In this document: positions 39,486 to 64,000 of the stretch, in pieces | Numbering within the stretch: position 1 is the stretch's first letter | Layout: the number at the start of each line of letters is the position of its first letter | Source of the DNA: Bagarius yarrelli | Lineage: Eukaryota; Chordata; Actinopteri; Siluriformes; Sisoridae | Assembly: GCA_005784505.1 (NCBI GenBank) | Contig: VCAZ01000048.1 | Location: forward strand, 2,007,761-2,071,760 | Reading direction: 5' to 3' | Length of the DNA: 64,000 bases | The notes under the pieces: model-generated | What the model was told of the DNA's origin: nothing | What the model saw: the letters and a program-made list of their open reading frames with translations, nothing else | The model's database searches: none | Translations under genes and position numbers: made by a program

Positions 39486-39666
39486 TTGCTTAGGGAGCTG
39501 TGCAGAGAGTTTTGCTTGAATAAAGAGAGGGGGGATGGGGGTTCGGGATCAAGCATGAGGTGGAGCTTTCCCACTAAACTTGTCAGCATTGAAGTGGAGC
39601 ATAAAGCTCAGTGCTCTTCTCTGGAAAAGAGTGCACATAATTTCCCACTTCTCATATATAAGCACA
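39486..39666 (+). promoter_or_regulatory. itga6: itga6 5' leader and proximal promoter
   Basis: Sequence directly before the itga6 start. It has a G-rich run (about 39530-39545) and a perfect TATA-like tatataag at 39656-39663 that ends only three bases before the ATG, so that box cannot serve this start codon. The transcription start should lie further upstream, within or before this segment. Confidence 0.35.
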
Positions 39667-53986
<14,320 letters not shown>

Positions 53987-55033
53987 GACTGATGCCTCAC
54001 CAATGTGAGAGACTGTAGGACTTTCTAAAGTCCATTAAATATAAAAAAGCCTGGATTCGGAAGCCGTTCTGTGTTGTTACAATGAGGAAATGCTCCTTTC
54101 ATGCACTAGTATGTAACAAAGCAAAGGTGTCAAGTTGTAATATACCAAGCAAATGATATGTTTATTGGAACTAGTCTTTTTAATGCCTATTTGTACAATT
54201 TTGGATAATTACTGGACTACTGTAACTGATTTTAAATCTGTAAATATTGAACTGTACTTGCATAGTGCTTATTTATTTTTGTCTTATTTAATTAGCCAAA
54301 GTTTTTTTTAGGTTATTTTTTTAAAGTGAAATTTGCTTAAAAAATGTGAAGCAGATGATAAGGATAAAAATAACCATAATGCACAATGCATGAAAGCAAT
54401 CTAGAACACTGGGCCTTTTTATTTTGTGACTGGCTGCTTATATTTTTGGATATACTGTGTGTGTGTTTTGCTGTTAATTGAAATATTTGATCAGAAACAA
54501 ATGTGCAGATGTGGATAGAGTCTGCACAGATAAACGAAATATTGGGACCAAGAAAAGAACATATGAAACAAGTGCAAAGGACTTATTCAGGAATACACAG
54601 TCTGACTACTGTGAGCTTCGGAGCAGGGACCTTTTTTTGTATGTTCATTGAACAGAATGTTTTGTATGTACTGTTGCTTATTGCTTATTGTTCAGATTCA
54701 CCGGAACAGTAAGCTAAATTTATTGTATGTCAAAGAAAGACAATAACGCATAAATTGTTAAATACGATTTAACACAAAAAAGTATACTGTGACACATGGC
54801 GACACATGAACTATTTAGAAATATATCTGACTGTACACACTGGTGCTTAAGTCATGGAGGTCTGAAGGTCTCTGACACTTAGCCAAACTAGATGTTATAT
54901 TATATTGATTATAATAATAGGGGTGTTTTATATAGGGGTAAGATTTGGCATCTTTAGCATAATTGAAAAACAACAGAAATAATTTGTGAAAGCTTTACAA
55001 TTTTTTTGAACCTTATGTACAGATCATATTCAG

Positions 55034-55039
55034 AATAAA
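55034..55039 (+). terminator. itga6: Candidate itga6 polyadenylation signal (proximal)
   Basis: AATAAA in cagaataaaaac. Not verified by transcript data. Confidence 0.35.
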
Positions 55040-55291
55040 AACATTCAAAAGCATTTTTAAGCGTTCCTATTTCTTGGCTTTTTTTCTGCCATTTTTCTTT
55101 AAAAACTTTGGGGCATCTCTATGATAATATGCTAACATCACACTAGACTAAGTAAAATAACACAAGTTTTTTTCCTCTCTTTTTTTCCTTATTTGGAAAC
55201 GTTTAATGCTCCATTGTTTTGTATTTCATTGATTTCATTATATTTGTTATATAAATTTTTTGTTTCGGACAGAATTTTTGGAAAGTAATGG

Positions 55292-55297
55292 AATAAA
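55292..55297 (+). terminator. itga6: Candidate itga6 polyadenylation signal (distal)
   Basis: AATAAA in ggaataaacg, just before the Tc1-like relic begins. Confidence 0.4.
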
Positions 55298-55344
55298 CGT
55301 ATAAAAAAATCACAGTGTTAAATGCCAATGTAATGTTAATTTAA

Positions 55345-56322
55345 TATTTAAATATATGAAAGAAAAACAGGAAATAATAAATATCTTTTTTACAAATAAA
55401 TATTTAAAAAGTGTGGCATGCATTTGTATTCAGCCTCCAGTACTCTGACACCCATAACTTAAATCAAGTGAAACCAATTACTATTTCAAAAGTCACCTAA
55501 TTAGTAAATAGAGTCCACGTGTGTAGTTTAATCTCAGTATAAATGCAGCTGTTATGTGAAGCTCTCAGTGGTTTGTTAAAGAACACCAGTAAACAAACAG
55601 TCCAAGGAACATACCAGACAGGTCAGAGATAAAGTTGTGAAGTTTTATTTTTATTTACCTTTTTACAACTGAGCAATTGGTGGTTAGAGGCCTTGTTCAG
55701 GGGCCCAGTGTTGGTGGCTTTTGGAAACCTTGAACCTTGGTCTTCCAGCTATTAGTCCAACACCTTAAAGACTGAGCCACCACTTCCCCCTATTTAACCA
55801 TTATCCGAAAAGGAAACAATATGGCACAACTGCAAACCTTCAAAGTCATGGCCAGGGAAGAACAGAATCAACTGGAGAAGCAGCCAAGAGGCCCATGGTA
55901 ACTCTGGAGCTGCGAAGATCCACAGCTCAGGTGGGGGAATCTGTCCACAGAACAACTATTAGTTGTGTACTCCACAAATCTGGGGAGAGTAAAGGGAAGA
56001 GTAAAATTTCAATAGGATAGTATGGCAATATTTTTTACTTGACTTAATGTGCACAGCTGGTGGAGACTTACCCCAAACAACCTGCAGCTGTAACTGCAGC
56101 AAAAGGTGGTTTTACAAAGTATTAAATGCACGCCAAAGTTTTCAGATTTTTATTTGTAAAAAATTTTTTAAACTATTTTTCATTTTTCTTTTACTTCACA
56201 GTTATGTGCCACTTTGTGTTGGTCTATTACATAAAACGTCAATAAAATACATTTGTGGTTGAAAATATGACAAAATGTGAAAAAGGTAAAGGGGTATAAA
56301 TACTTTTTCTCAAGGCACTGTA
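55345..56322 (+). mobile_element. Truncated Tc1/mariner-like relic, third family member
   Basis: The 5' part has the typical internal words of a fish Tc1 element: ggcatgcatttgtattcagcc, gaacataccagacaggtcag (in pieces), ggcacaactgcaaacc, gaggcccatggtaactctgg and ctccacaaatctgg. The 3' end ggggtataaatac...caaggcactgta is the terminal repeat, ending at a TA (56321-56322). The middle of the transposase is deleted around 55990-56040 and no frame is intact. A family C repeat sits inside at 55666-55790, so that insertion is younger than this copy. Confidence 0.82.
55666..55790 (+). repeat. Family C repeat nested in the Tc1-like relic
   Basis: Interrupts the transposase-derived sequence between aaagttgtgaag and attatccgaaaagg, which are contiguous in intact Tc1 copies apart from a short stretch. 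It shares its words with the repeat at 42909-43074. Confidence 0.6.
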
Positions 56323-57147
56323 GTATTACATCAATCCTGGCATAGTATTGATTATAGGTGCTTTGGCAACTCAGCTGTCAACATGTTTATATTAGAAAAA
56401 TACATTAAAATATGTAAAACCCATTTCAGCATGAAAATAACCAGGATAAACCCGATCACAAAGGTGAAGAACAGAAGCACAAGGAACGGCTTGTGGTTCT
56501 CCATGTCTGTGTGCGTTCCGATCAAGAGTCGCAGTTGAAGCAGTCTGGAATGTCAAGTGTTTTATAAGTTACTCTAACTTTTTTCCCTCCTCACTCACCG
56601 TTTTGTAACTTGCCACACCCACGCTATCACTTAACGGACAGGGGCGTTATAACACATAACCCATGACTACATTATAAGCCAATTTATTAGTAAACATTGA
56701 GAAAAAAACTTACAGACTCAAAGCGTTACAATAAACAGGAAACGCAAAGATGGCAAAATTTTTTACTTCAATAGATGTGCAAAGCTGGTAAAGACATACC
56801 CCCAAAAAATCTGCAGCTGTAAGTGCAGCAAAAGGTGGCAAAAAATGACTCAGGGGGGCTGAATACAAATGCAAATGATTTTTATTCGTAAACAAATGTT
56901 GCAAATCATTTTTCATTTTTCTTCTACTTCACAGTTACGATCCACTTTGTGTTGGTCTATTACATAAAATCCCAATAAAATGCATTTACGTTTGTGGTTG
57001 TTATGTGACAAAATGTGGAAAAGTTAAAGGGGTATAAATACTTTTTCTCAAGGCACTGTAGTATTACATCAATCCTGGCAATAGATTATAGTTGCTTTGT
57101 TAACTCAGCTGTCAACATGTTTATATTAGAAAAATACATTCAAATAT
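56024..57147. repeat. Direct duplication of Tc1 3' end plus flank around a cybrd1 fragment
   Basis: Two direct copies, 56024-56411 and 56748-57147, share the same truncated Tc1 start (ttttttactt), the Tc1 3' terminus and about 88 bases of identical non-Tc1 flank (tattacatcaatcctggc to agaaaaatacatt). Sharing the flank and the truncation point means they arose by segmental duplication, not by two insertions. The cybrd1 exon-1 copy lies exactly between them. Confidence 0.85.
56412..56744 (-). pseudogene. Duplicated cybrd1 promoter and partial exon 1
   Basis: Near-identical to 60303-60653: cybrd1 5' flank, start codon (56504-56502) and the first 31 codons. The frame reads MENHKPFLVLLFF then TFVIGFILVIFMLKWVLH. 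The parental gene differs at six of these codons (Ala to Thr, Val and Leu; Val to Ile and Met; Arg to Lys). The copy breaks off at tgtaaaac, before the exon's splice donor, and runs into unrelated flank. No second exon, haem ligand or donor follows, so it cannot make a reductase. It points the same way as cybrd1, towards the itga6 3' end. The copied 5' flank might still start transcription. Confidence 0.88.
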
Positions 57148-58027
57148 TGCTAATAAGTGGAACACAGGATAAAGATTTTTGACAGCTTGCTGGCCTGCAT
57201 TTTAAAAGACGAACTTTACAGGTGTTTAGAAGAACTCCAGTATTTCACTAGTGGGCAGGTAAAATCACTTGAGAGCAAAAGTAATTGTTAAGTACAATTA
57301 ATTAGTCATCACAGATTCAAGCAGCACAAATAAATCAATGATATATACTATATAAATTGTATCTGTCGCATAATAATAATTGATCCCATACAGTGTATAT
57401 ATAAGTCTTAAACTCTTTTTTTAGTTTCAATGGTACTTGTTGTTATTGATTTTTAAGATACTAAATCAGGACATATATACTGTATGTTTGATTCCCAAGC
57501 ACATGAAATTGACATTGGAAAAAGGTCTGCATACCCGGTAAGAACACAGATTATTAGAAAATCTAATTTTATTGGTAAAGCACTTTTTATATAATATATG
57601 ATGTCTGAATGCAGCTCTATAGGAATATGTACATTAAAAATTCTGATAAAAAATTCCCAATGAGACAATATTAGGAAGAAACCTTGAAAGGGACCAGACT
57701 CAGTGGGGAACCCATTTTTATCTGGGTGACACCGGACTGTGTGATTATACATAAAATCCTGTCAACAACTGATGTATTTCAATCAGAATAGTCATCGGGT
57801 AAGAGCCTGCTCTTTAGACAAAATCGTTGGGGTTGCTGTGTAAAAAAATAAAAAGCAGGTAAAATGGCCAAAGTAACCAAACTGTAGCTCAAAAAACACA
57901 GCAGTGTGCAAAGCGTGATTACATCAAATATTGACTACTGCTCTATAACATATTTCAATGTACAAATATTGATCCTATAGTTGAAAAAATCCAAAAGACA
58001 CACATGTAAGAAATAGGCTTGAAGACA
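57148..58027. other. Intergenic downstream of cybrd1
   Basis: AT-rich, no gene recognised; the minus-strand frame at 57453-57752 has no domain and no ATG-linked support. Confidence 0.5.
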
Positions 58028-58033
58028 TTTATT
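58028..58033 (-). terminator. cybrd1: Candidate cybrd1 polyadenylation signal
   Basis: AATAAA on the minus strand, about 230 bases after the cybrd1 stop. Confidence 0.45.
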
Positions 58034-58262
58034 ATCCTGGGCCATTAAACCTGCAAATGCTGTGACTGCATGACTTTATGTTGCATGTGTTGACATTTGT
58101 ACATTATATATCACATTTGGACACACCACCTGTTGTGTTAAACTTATTTATAAAGGTAACAGTGTCTTTTGGACAAAGTTACTGTTTAAATTGTCTATAA
58201 AAATATGTTCTGGAATGATAAGATGATATTCTGGTGATAATGACATTTCTTTTGTTTCAATT

Positions 58263-59744
58263 TTATTCCTCTGATTTGCCAGTTCTTCTGCGGGCCTCAC
58301 TGGTAGGCTCTGGGTCAGGTCTCTCACCAATTGCTGTGTCTGTTGTGGCACCAACTGACGCCGGTTGATTGCTGTGCAGTGCATGCAGGAGCTGCTCACT
58401 TGGTCTCTTCCAGGAGGGTCGAGTAGCGATCCATAATATGAGTGAGCCAAACAAGATTATTAGCAATCCAAGCACATTAACGAATGTGGCCTCTGCAGGG
58501 GAATCTTTGTATTTTGGATCATTTCTGTGTATGATTGCAAAACATAAAATTTAGTTATATGACATTTGGTAGTTACAAAAAAGACACTGTGAAATTTTAT
58601 GAAGGACTGTGGCTGTCATTTGAGACCATTGCGGTTTTGTGCAAACAAAGTGAGGATTCGGTAATGACATATTCGAAGTGACCCGCACGCATGATGTAAT
58701 AGGTTCTATATTTACCTACTAAGCAGCCACATAATCTATAGACAATACTCAAACTTTTAAGCATACTTACAGGCTAAATATCAGCTTTTCAGTGATTCCC
58801 ATAAGTGCAGCAGCGATCACAGTGGTAAAGATAAACAGACCACTAAATACATGTATGGGCAGAAATGCAGATCTCAGATAATCTGGGCTTACAGGCAGAA
58901 GAAAAATGCAAAGTCCAAGCACAATCTGTTAAATAATAGAGAATGAATCGTAAATTAAAACGTATTTTTCCTAAATAATTTTTTTTTAAATTTACAATTC
59001 ATTATGTATTATTTACCTGATTATACAGAATGAATTGTAAATTAAAACACATTTTTTCTAAGTAAAAATATTTTTTGCATGTGTATTTTGTATGGAAAAT
59101 GAGTGGTTTAATGAAGGTCACCTGCAGCGAGAAGAGTATGACTGCAGTCAATCCCACCCAGCTGTGCAGGCTGTACATATTTGGGATATTCTGTACGTTG
59201 TGGAAGTCAAACACTGCTACCAGAGCGATGACAGCCAGGATGAAGGCCAGTACATGCAAGCCAGCATGAATGAACTTCATCATCAGCTTACTGCATTTCC
59301 AAGTCCATGGAAGTCTGTATACCACAATTGCTAGAACAGGAAAAATATAGTCAGTCTTGAGCAAGATTACTAACTTATTCTATAAACAGAATGTTTATAG
59401 CTGAGCAAATCTATTTAATCAACCTATTAGTCTGCTAAAGGTTCTTCAGGATTTGGCAGAGTAATGCAGAAGGTATTGTTGCTACCTCATAACTCCAGAG
59501 TTCCTGGTTCTGTGTAAAGTTAATGGTGATTTCCTGTCAGTTTTTTTGGTTTCCTCCGACCCATTAGGACAAAAAGATTGGAGAATTAGTTATGTTATAT
59601 TTTCCCTAAAAGTGACTGAGTGCATTTCCTGATACATCATCCAGAGTGTTTCACCTTTACTACATATTGTCCCAGGGAATACATTCCAGATTCAGCACAA
59701 ACTAACAAAGCAAACATCAGGATAAAAGAATAAAAAAACACTTC

Positions 59745-59781
<37 letters not shown>

Positions 59782-60395
59782 TATATATATATATATATTA
59801 TATAAAGAAAGGTTCAACATAGCAGGTCATGTGGATCCACAGAACTTGAGTTGTCTGTGAGGCGTTGTAGTGTTTGTGCAAAGGCAAAAACAAACATTGG
59901 CTGTGGTCTTAGTATCTCTAACGGCAGAAGATTTCCAAGTGCTAAACAATAAAAGTTCCGATTATTTTTTTCTACAAAAATTGCGATCAGGTTCAAACTA
60001 AGTTGATTACTACAAGCGCCTAGAAGACGTGATCACGTGATCGGGGCTGCTCTGTTATTGCAGTTTCAACTTTGCTCCTTAAAAAAACCCCAAAAAAACA
60101 AAAGTAAACGTATTAAGTTTATTTTTGTCGTTTTATAGATTGATGTACTTAAGATAAATAGAAAAATCGATGTAACCAAAGTAAAAAAAAAGAGAATGCG
60201 GTACTCACCGATTCCTTGAAGGAAAATAAAGCCAGTAACAGTCAAAAGAGGATGCCAGTTGAATTCTTTGGCTCCTCCATCCCAGGCTAAACCTTCTCTA
60301 AAATGTAAAACCCACCTCAGCACGAAAACAACCGCGATAAAACCGATCGCAAAGGCGAAGAACAGAAGCACAAGGAACGGCTTGTGGTTCTCCAT
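58263..60395 (-). CDS. cybrd1: Cytochrome b reductase 1 (Dcytb), 4 exons
   Basis: Transmembrane ascorbate-dependent ferric/cupric reductase of the cytochrome b561 family; in mammals it works at the intestinal brush border. Coding exons on the minus strand: 60395-60209, 59330-59122, 58925-58771, 58524-58263; GT/AG junctions, 270 aa. Four predicted haem-ligand histidines are His48 (NWHP), His84 (IHAGLH), His118 (YSLHSW) and His157 (LPIH), matching the family's two b-haem sites. The sequence has the b561 pattern of six membrane helices: GFIAVVFVLRWVLH..., VIVVYRLPWTWKCSKL, MYSLHSWVG, and FVNVLGLLIILFG near the end. The tail is hydrophilic (RRRTGKSEE). The start at 60395 is chosen because no ATG lies in frame upstream. 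It is 465 bases from the dcaf17 stop, head to tail, as in the human DCAF17-CYBRD1 pair. CYB561A3 and CYB561 are less likely because of the YRLPWTWKCSKL and NWHP context. Confidence 0.95.
59748..59806. repeat. (AT)n microsatellite in cybrd1 intron 1
   Basis: Over 25 AT units with one G interruption. Confidence 0.95.
60027..60042 (-). promoter_or_regulatory. cybrd1: Paired ACGTG cores in a 12-base palindrome, cybrd1 intron 1
   Basis: ACGTG occurs at 60027-60031 and 60035-60039; the second is the centre of the perfect palindrome gatcacgtgatc (60031-60042). ACGTG is the core of hypoxia-response elements and, in TCACGTGA, of bHLH-zip (USF/TFE) sites. Mammalian CYBRD1 is a HIF-2alpha target, so a hypoxia or iron-linked role in intron 1, about 170 bases after exon 1, is plausible inference. 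Confidence 0.35.
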
Positions 60396-60859
60396 GTCTG
60401 TGTGCGTTCCGATCAAGAGTCGCAGTTGAAGCAGTCTGGAATGTGAAGTGTTTTATAAGTTACTCTAACTTTTTTTCCCTCCTCATTTGTTAGTTGCCAC
60501 ATCCACCGCTATTACGTAACGGACAGAGGCGTTACAACACAAAACCCGTGACTACATTACGAAAAACATCGACTTGTGTGTTTTATAAGCCAGTTTATTA
60601 GTGAACAGTGAGAAAAAAAACTAACAGACTCAAAGCGTTACAATAAACGGGCAACACGGTGACGTCACCACAACTCAACCGCTATAACCATTTCTTAAAG
60701 TGACATCACCATAAACTCACTTTATTCATTCTGCAAACTGGATCTGTAGAACATCTATTAAAGTGTAAAATAACAAGTAACATCTTAGATATCATTTTTA
60801 AGCTGCTCAGGTGAGTGATTCCAAGGTGTGTATTCAGTGTTCGTGTGTTCACTGAGTCA
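60396..60859 (-). promoter_or_regulatory. cybrd1: dcaf17-cybrd1 intergenic segment with cybrd1 promoter
   Basis: Short head-to-tail gap. It contains the cybrd1 5' leader, a bZIP-type palindrome ttacgtaa (60512-60519) and a dcaf17 poly(A) signal at 60721-60726. The part up to 60653 is the segment copied to 56412-56744; the palindrome is not kept in the copy. Confidence 0.5.
60721..60726 (-). terminator. dcaf17: Candidate dcaf17 polyadenylation signal
   Basis: AATAAA on the minus strand, about 135 bases after the dcaf17 stop codon. Confidence 0.45.
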
Positions 60860-63617
60860 TCAGTTTGTCCTTCGTTTTATCTTATACACATGGCAACAGT
60901 AGCTGTTGTTTCTTTCTTGTTCAATGTGAATTATTGTGTCCCTGTCAAAGTAGACTTCGTGACTGTAGGTCTGTAATGAAGAAAAGTTCTTAGAGAAAAA
61001 GGAAATATTGCTAAAAATTTAGAAACTGTAGAAAACGTACCACATCCCATGGTTCCTGAAGTATAATTTTTTTCAGCAATGTTCCACTTTGATTGTGGTA
61101 CAGGCGGACACTGGCTTGTCCCTCATCTTCTGTGTTTCTGACATCCACAATAGCTAACAGATCCAACTCATCTTCATATTTAACCATCCTAAATGTCTAA
61201 AGCAAGAAATCGAATAAGAAAACTAGTTAATTTGGTGGATCATGAAAAAATTCTGTACATTTATAGCCTTGTTTTTTGTAATTATCTTGATATTTACTTT
61301 TCCAAAATTCTTTTACACAAGTTAACCGCATTTTTCTTATTCCTTAATATTAGGAGTTCTCGAAATGACATGACTTTATTTTTTGCTTGCCTACACATAT
61401 CCATTAGGGTGTGTTTTAGTCTATACTACCCTACCTCCTGATCAGGATCATCTTCCAGCTGCTGAATTCTTTTCTTCACTGTCCGGCCAGAGGAGGTCAC
61501 TGTGACCTGGGAGGCGACCTGTAGCCAGGAACAATAGGGGAAAAAATGGAATTTAAAGCCTGTGTGTTGCTCGCAAGGTATTGCCGACTGTGACGTAAAT
61601 GGCAGGTAAAAATAAATATACAAATACAAGCAGCATTATTAAAACAGACTCACGCTGTTTTCTCTGGATGCCACAATAGAGAAGTCACTGACCACCTCAT
61701 ACGCTGAACTGAATTCTTTTTCCGCTTTGATCTTTAGAACACTATAAAGAAAACATAAAAATAACCACTATATTAACTAAACCCAGTATTTATCTTATAA
61801 ACTTTATTTATTAAAGTGGTCTTCAAAAATGTATTGACAGCCTCACTTAATGGTACTGGGTCCAGCATGGATGATCCTGCCCGAGTCATCCGGATGGAAG
61901 AAGATCCAGTCTTCCTCCAGCGAATTACACTTCATATTTTGCACTCCATTCTTTGCCTTTTTAAGGAAAATTCAAGCCAGTTGATCAGAAACCTAGAAAC
62001 TTACCAAGTTTATATCAGCTATGATAGTGACCCTTGAACTCCATGCATTGATAATGCAGTACATTTATTAAAATGTTGTTCTCAAGCAATAGTGTGTTTA
62101 AGTGACTGTTATTATTACTGGTAGGAATAAAAAAAATTATGATGTATATGAGCTGCAAATGTAAGACTGCGTCGAGAAATATTAGCACCCTTTATAATGC
62201 ACGAATGCTGTATTTATCTGAATGTTCTCTATATTTTTAGGTTTATACATGTAAACTCTTATCAGGTATTTAGGCTACAATATGACGGTATATAGTACCT
62301 TTTTTTGACCCATGATCCATTACCAAATTCTGCAATAGTTTTCTGGACTTGCATGCAGTCCTATCTTTTAGCAACAATTGTGCAAAAAAGTAAAAATTTG
62401 GTTTTCTTCAAGCTCACGTATAAATGCCTACAACATTCTAAACAGTATTTTTGTCCATCCTTAAGGTTGTCAAACATTCTACTTTCAATTAAACATAATC
62501 AATGACAATTTTTAATGTTCTAGTGTTTTTAAAATATACAAAATTATTAAGTTATATGATTTACTGGAAACTGATTGTATCTAATATACTGCATGTAAAT
62601 TACCAGGGCACCATCAGTGATGGAGCAGATGTGGTGTGTCCCCTTGTGTCTCTTATGGTTCGGTGTATATATATAGTGCCAGGGGTGACCTCCTATCTGA
62701 ATCCCATTATCCAAATACGACATCTCAAACAATGCAGGAGGACACTCTGAAATAACAAATCTGTTTCAACTAAATCAGCTCAGCTACCACCAGTCTGACA
62801 GCAAATGTCATGTAAATATGTTTAATGTCAAAATATGCTACAGGAATACTGTTTTCTCAGATATTCCTCTACCACAGAAACGATGGGATGGGAATTAAAT
62901 AGTGATCACTAACCCTTGATGTGTATATTGGCTGGAATGCCATAAGAAGCATCTCCCACTATTCCCCTAGCACCATGTAAGTCACACTCTTGTCCCAGTA
63001 CAAGCTTTGTAGTCCTGAACTGGAAAAACAAATGACAAATAAGTTGCCAGTCCAGCATCAAAGGGTGAAGATGTAAGTTGACTAGAGAAATACTACAGCT
63101 TATTTTATCTGTTATATGACAATATAACAGATGCATTTTACCTTTTTCACAATATATTCGAAGCTGTAAAGCTTTACACTTTTTGAGCTGTGTGACACAG
63201 CCAACACTCCTTGAGACAGGAGAACATCAACCACGGATTTACCAAAGACCTATAAATTAAAGTGAAATACTGCATTATTAAAGTTTAAGACACACCATTA
63301 TTAAAATAAATAAATAAATAAATAAATGTCACTTTTTTGTTGATCTCCAGCAGTCCAATAACATTCAGAGGAAAGACTTTAAATATTGCTAAATGCATAA
63401 GGACATTGTTCTCAACCCCAGCCTGAGACAGGGAGAGAGAGAGAGGGAGAGAAAGCAGGTTAAGCATCTTAGCATAGTATAATTATAAAATTATCATATA
63501 AAAATAATCTCTCAATAAAACTGGATAAACCAGTTCACCTGGCGTGCCAATGGTGTCTGTTTATGCTGAATGGATTTGACATAAAATGTTTCTTGAGAGA
63601 CATCCCAACCAAGCGAT
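60860..63617 (-). CDS. dcaf17: DDB1- and CUL4-associated factor 17, C-terminal part (10 exons; gene runs off the right edge)
   Basis: Substrate-receptor candidate of the CUL4-DDB1 E3 ubiquitin ligase; a nucleolar protein in mammals. Exons on the minus strand: 63617-63539, 63422-63333, 63249-63142, 63019-62914, 62746-62604, 61956-61847, 61741-61654, 61518-61435, 61196-61041, 60970-60860 (stop 60862-60860). All are GT/AG and in phase; 357 residues are present of a protein that is about 520 in human. Recognisable stretches are SLGWDVSQETFYVKSIQ (first exon here), SLEEDWIFFHPDDSGRI, YEDELDLLAIVDVRNTEDEG and TYSHEVYFDRD at the end. No other domain is obvious. The first exon here enters with one base of a split codon, so at least one more exon lies beyond the window. 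It is followed head to tail by cybrd1, as in mammals, which supports the name. Confidence 0.9.
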
Positions 63618-64000
63618 CTGTCAAGGAACATTGTATACCACACACATAACTCGAACTCGAATTGTTGCAAAAGCTGTTACATGGTACAAAAACACACACC
63701 GGCTAAGAGGAAAGGTAATTAAAACCATTTCTAAATTCTGGTAACACCACAATATGGTAGAAAACCCCCCAAAAATCTTCTAACATAGTTGCTATTATAT
63801 AGTCAAATTAACACATCCCTACGATGACATAAGGGCAGGGAAGGCACAGATATGCATTTTTATGTATTTTACTAACAAAAGTGTATAAAAACATTATTTT
63901 AATATCAGAAATAACTAAATGTCTGAAAAACCATATATTAATATGTTACGGTAAAAAGAAAATTTAATTAAACTTATACTGCTGCTACACAACACTCTTC
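63618..64000. other. dcaf17: dcaf17 intron (incomplete)
   Basis: Between the first visible dcaf17 exon and the window end. No further exon recognised. Confidence 0.6.

Larger units (their letters stand above)
53987..55344 (+). other. itga6: itga6 3' untranslated region
   Basis: AT-rich sequence after the B stop. AATAAA signals at 55034-55039 and 55292-55297 are candidate cleavage signals, which would give a 3' UTR of about 1.05 or 1.3 kb. No further exon seen. Confidence 0.55.

Noticed and set aside
59092..59334. Plus-strand frames of 64-80 codons
   Set aside because: Antisense to cybrd1 exon 2.
60396..60416. Seven-codon N-terminal extension of cybrd1
   Set aside because: It would begin at TTG, not ATG; the first ATG is at 60395.
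61816..62037. Plus-strand frame of 73 codons
   Set aside because: Antisense to a well-supported dcaf17 exon (61956-61847).

Overview
The window is vertebrate genomic DNA, almost certainly from a teleost fish. The genes have short exons with GT/AG junctions. Intergenic DNA is AT-rich and full of dinucleotide microsatellites. There are decayed Tc1/mariner elements and tRNA-derived SINEs of the kind common in fish. I cannot name the species; an otophysan such as a catfish is possible.

Four protein-coding loci and one gene fragment can be supported. (1) dlx1a (14968-16405, +) and dlx2a (22954-24344, -) are a tail-to-tail distal-less homeobox pair, each with three coding exons split inside the homeodomain. 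(2) itga6 (39667-53986, +) encodes integrin alpha-6 in 24 shared coding exons plus two alternative last exons, giving the A and B cytoplasmic tails. (3) cybrd1 (58263-60395, -) encodes the duodenal cytochrome b-type ferric/ascorbate reductase in four exons. (4) dcaf17 (60860-63617, -) is cut by the right edge; ten C-terminal coding exons are present. (5) A pseudogenic copy of the cybrd1 promoter and the start of exon 1 lies at 56412-56744.

Layout: 1-14.7 kb holds no gene I can recognise. It contains a SINE, a dead Tc1-like element and several stretches that look like conserved non-coding DNA upstream of dlx1a, the best at about 7.7-8.9 kb. The 6.5 kb between dlx1a and dlx2a carries the two 3' ends and two homeodomain-motif-rich segments (about 19.2-19.6 and 20.3-20.8 kb). 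These are candidates for the known Dlx1/2 intergenic enhancers I12a and I12b. From 24.6 to 39.5 kb is a gene desert with SINEs, a Tc1-like relic, a TATA/AP-1/AATAAA cluster and a G-rich run. The itga6 and cybrd1 genes converge, and the space between them is a rearranged zone in which a tandemly duplicated Tc1 3' end encloses the cybrd1 exon-1 copy.

Together the region is a developmental-regulator domain (Dlx1/2, forebrain GABAergic neurons and pharyngeal arches) beside a laminin-receptor subunit, followed by a conserved dcaf17-cybrd1 pair. From memory of the human map, CYBRD1 and DCAF17 lie on the other side of the DLX pair from ITGA6, so the order here implies a local rearrangement. I saw no wholly new system. 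The least explained parts are the cybrd1 duplication zone, the two-strand open stretch near 35 kb and the possible LTR-like cluster near 32.2 kb.
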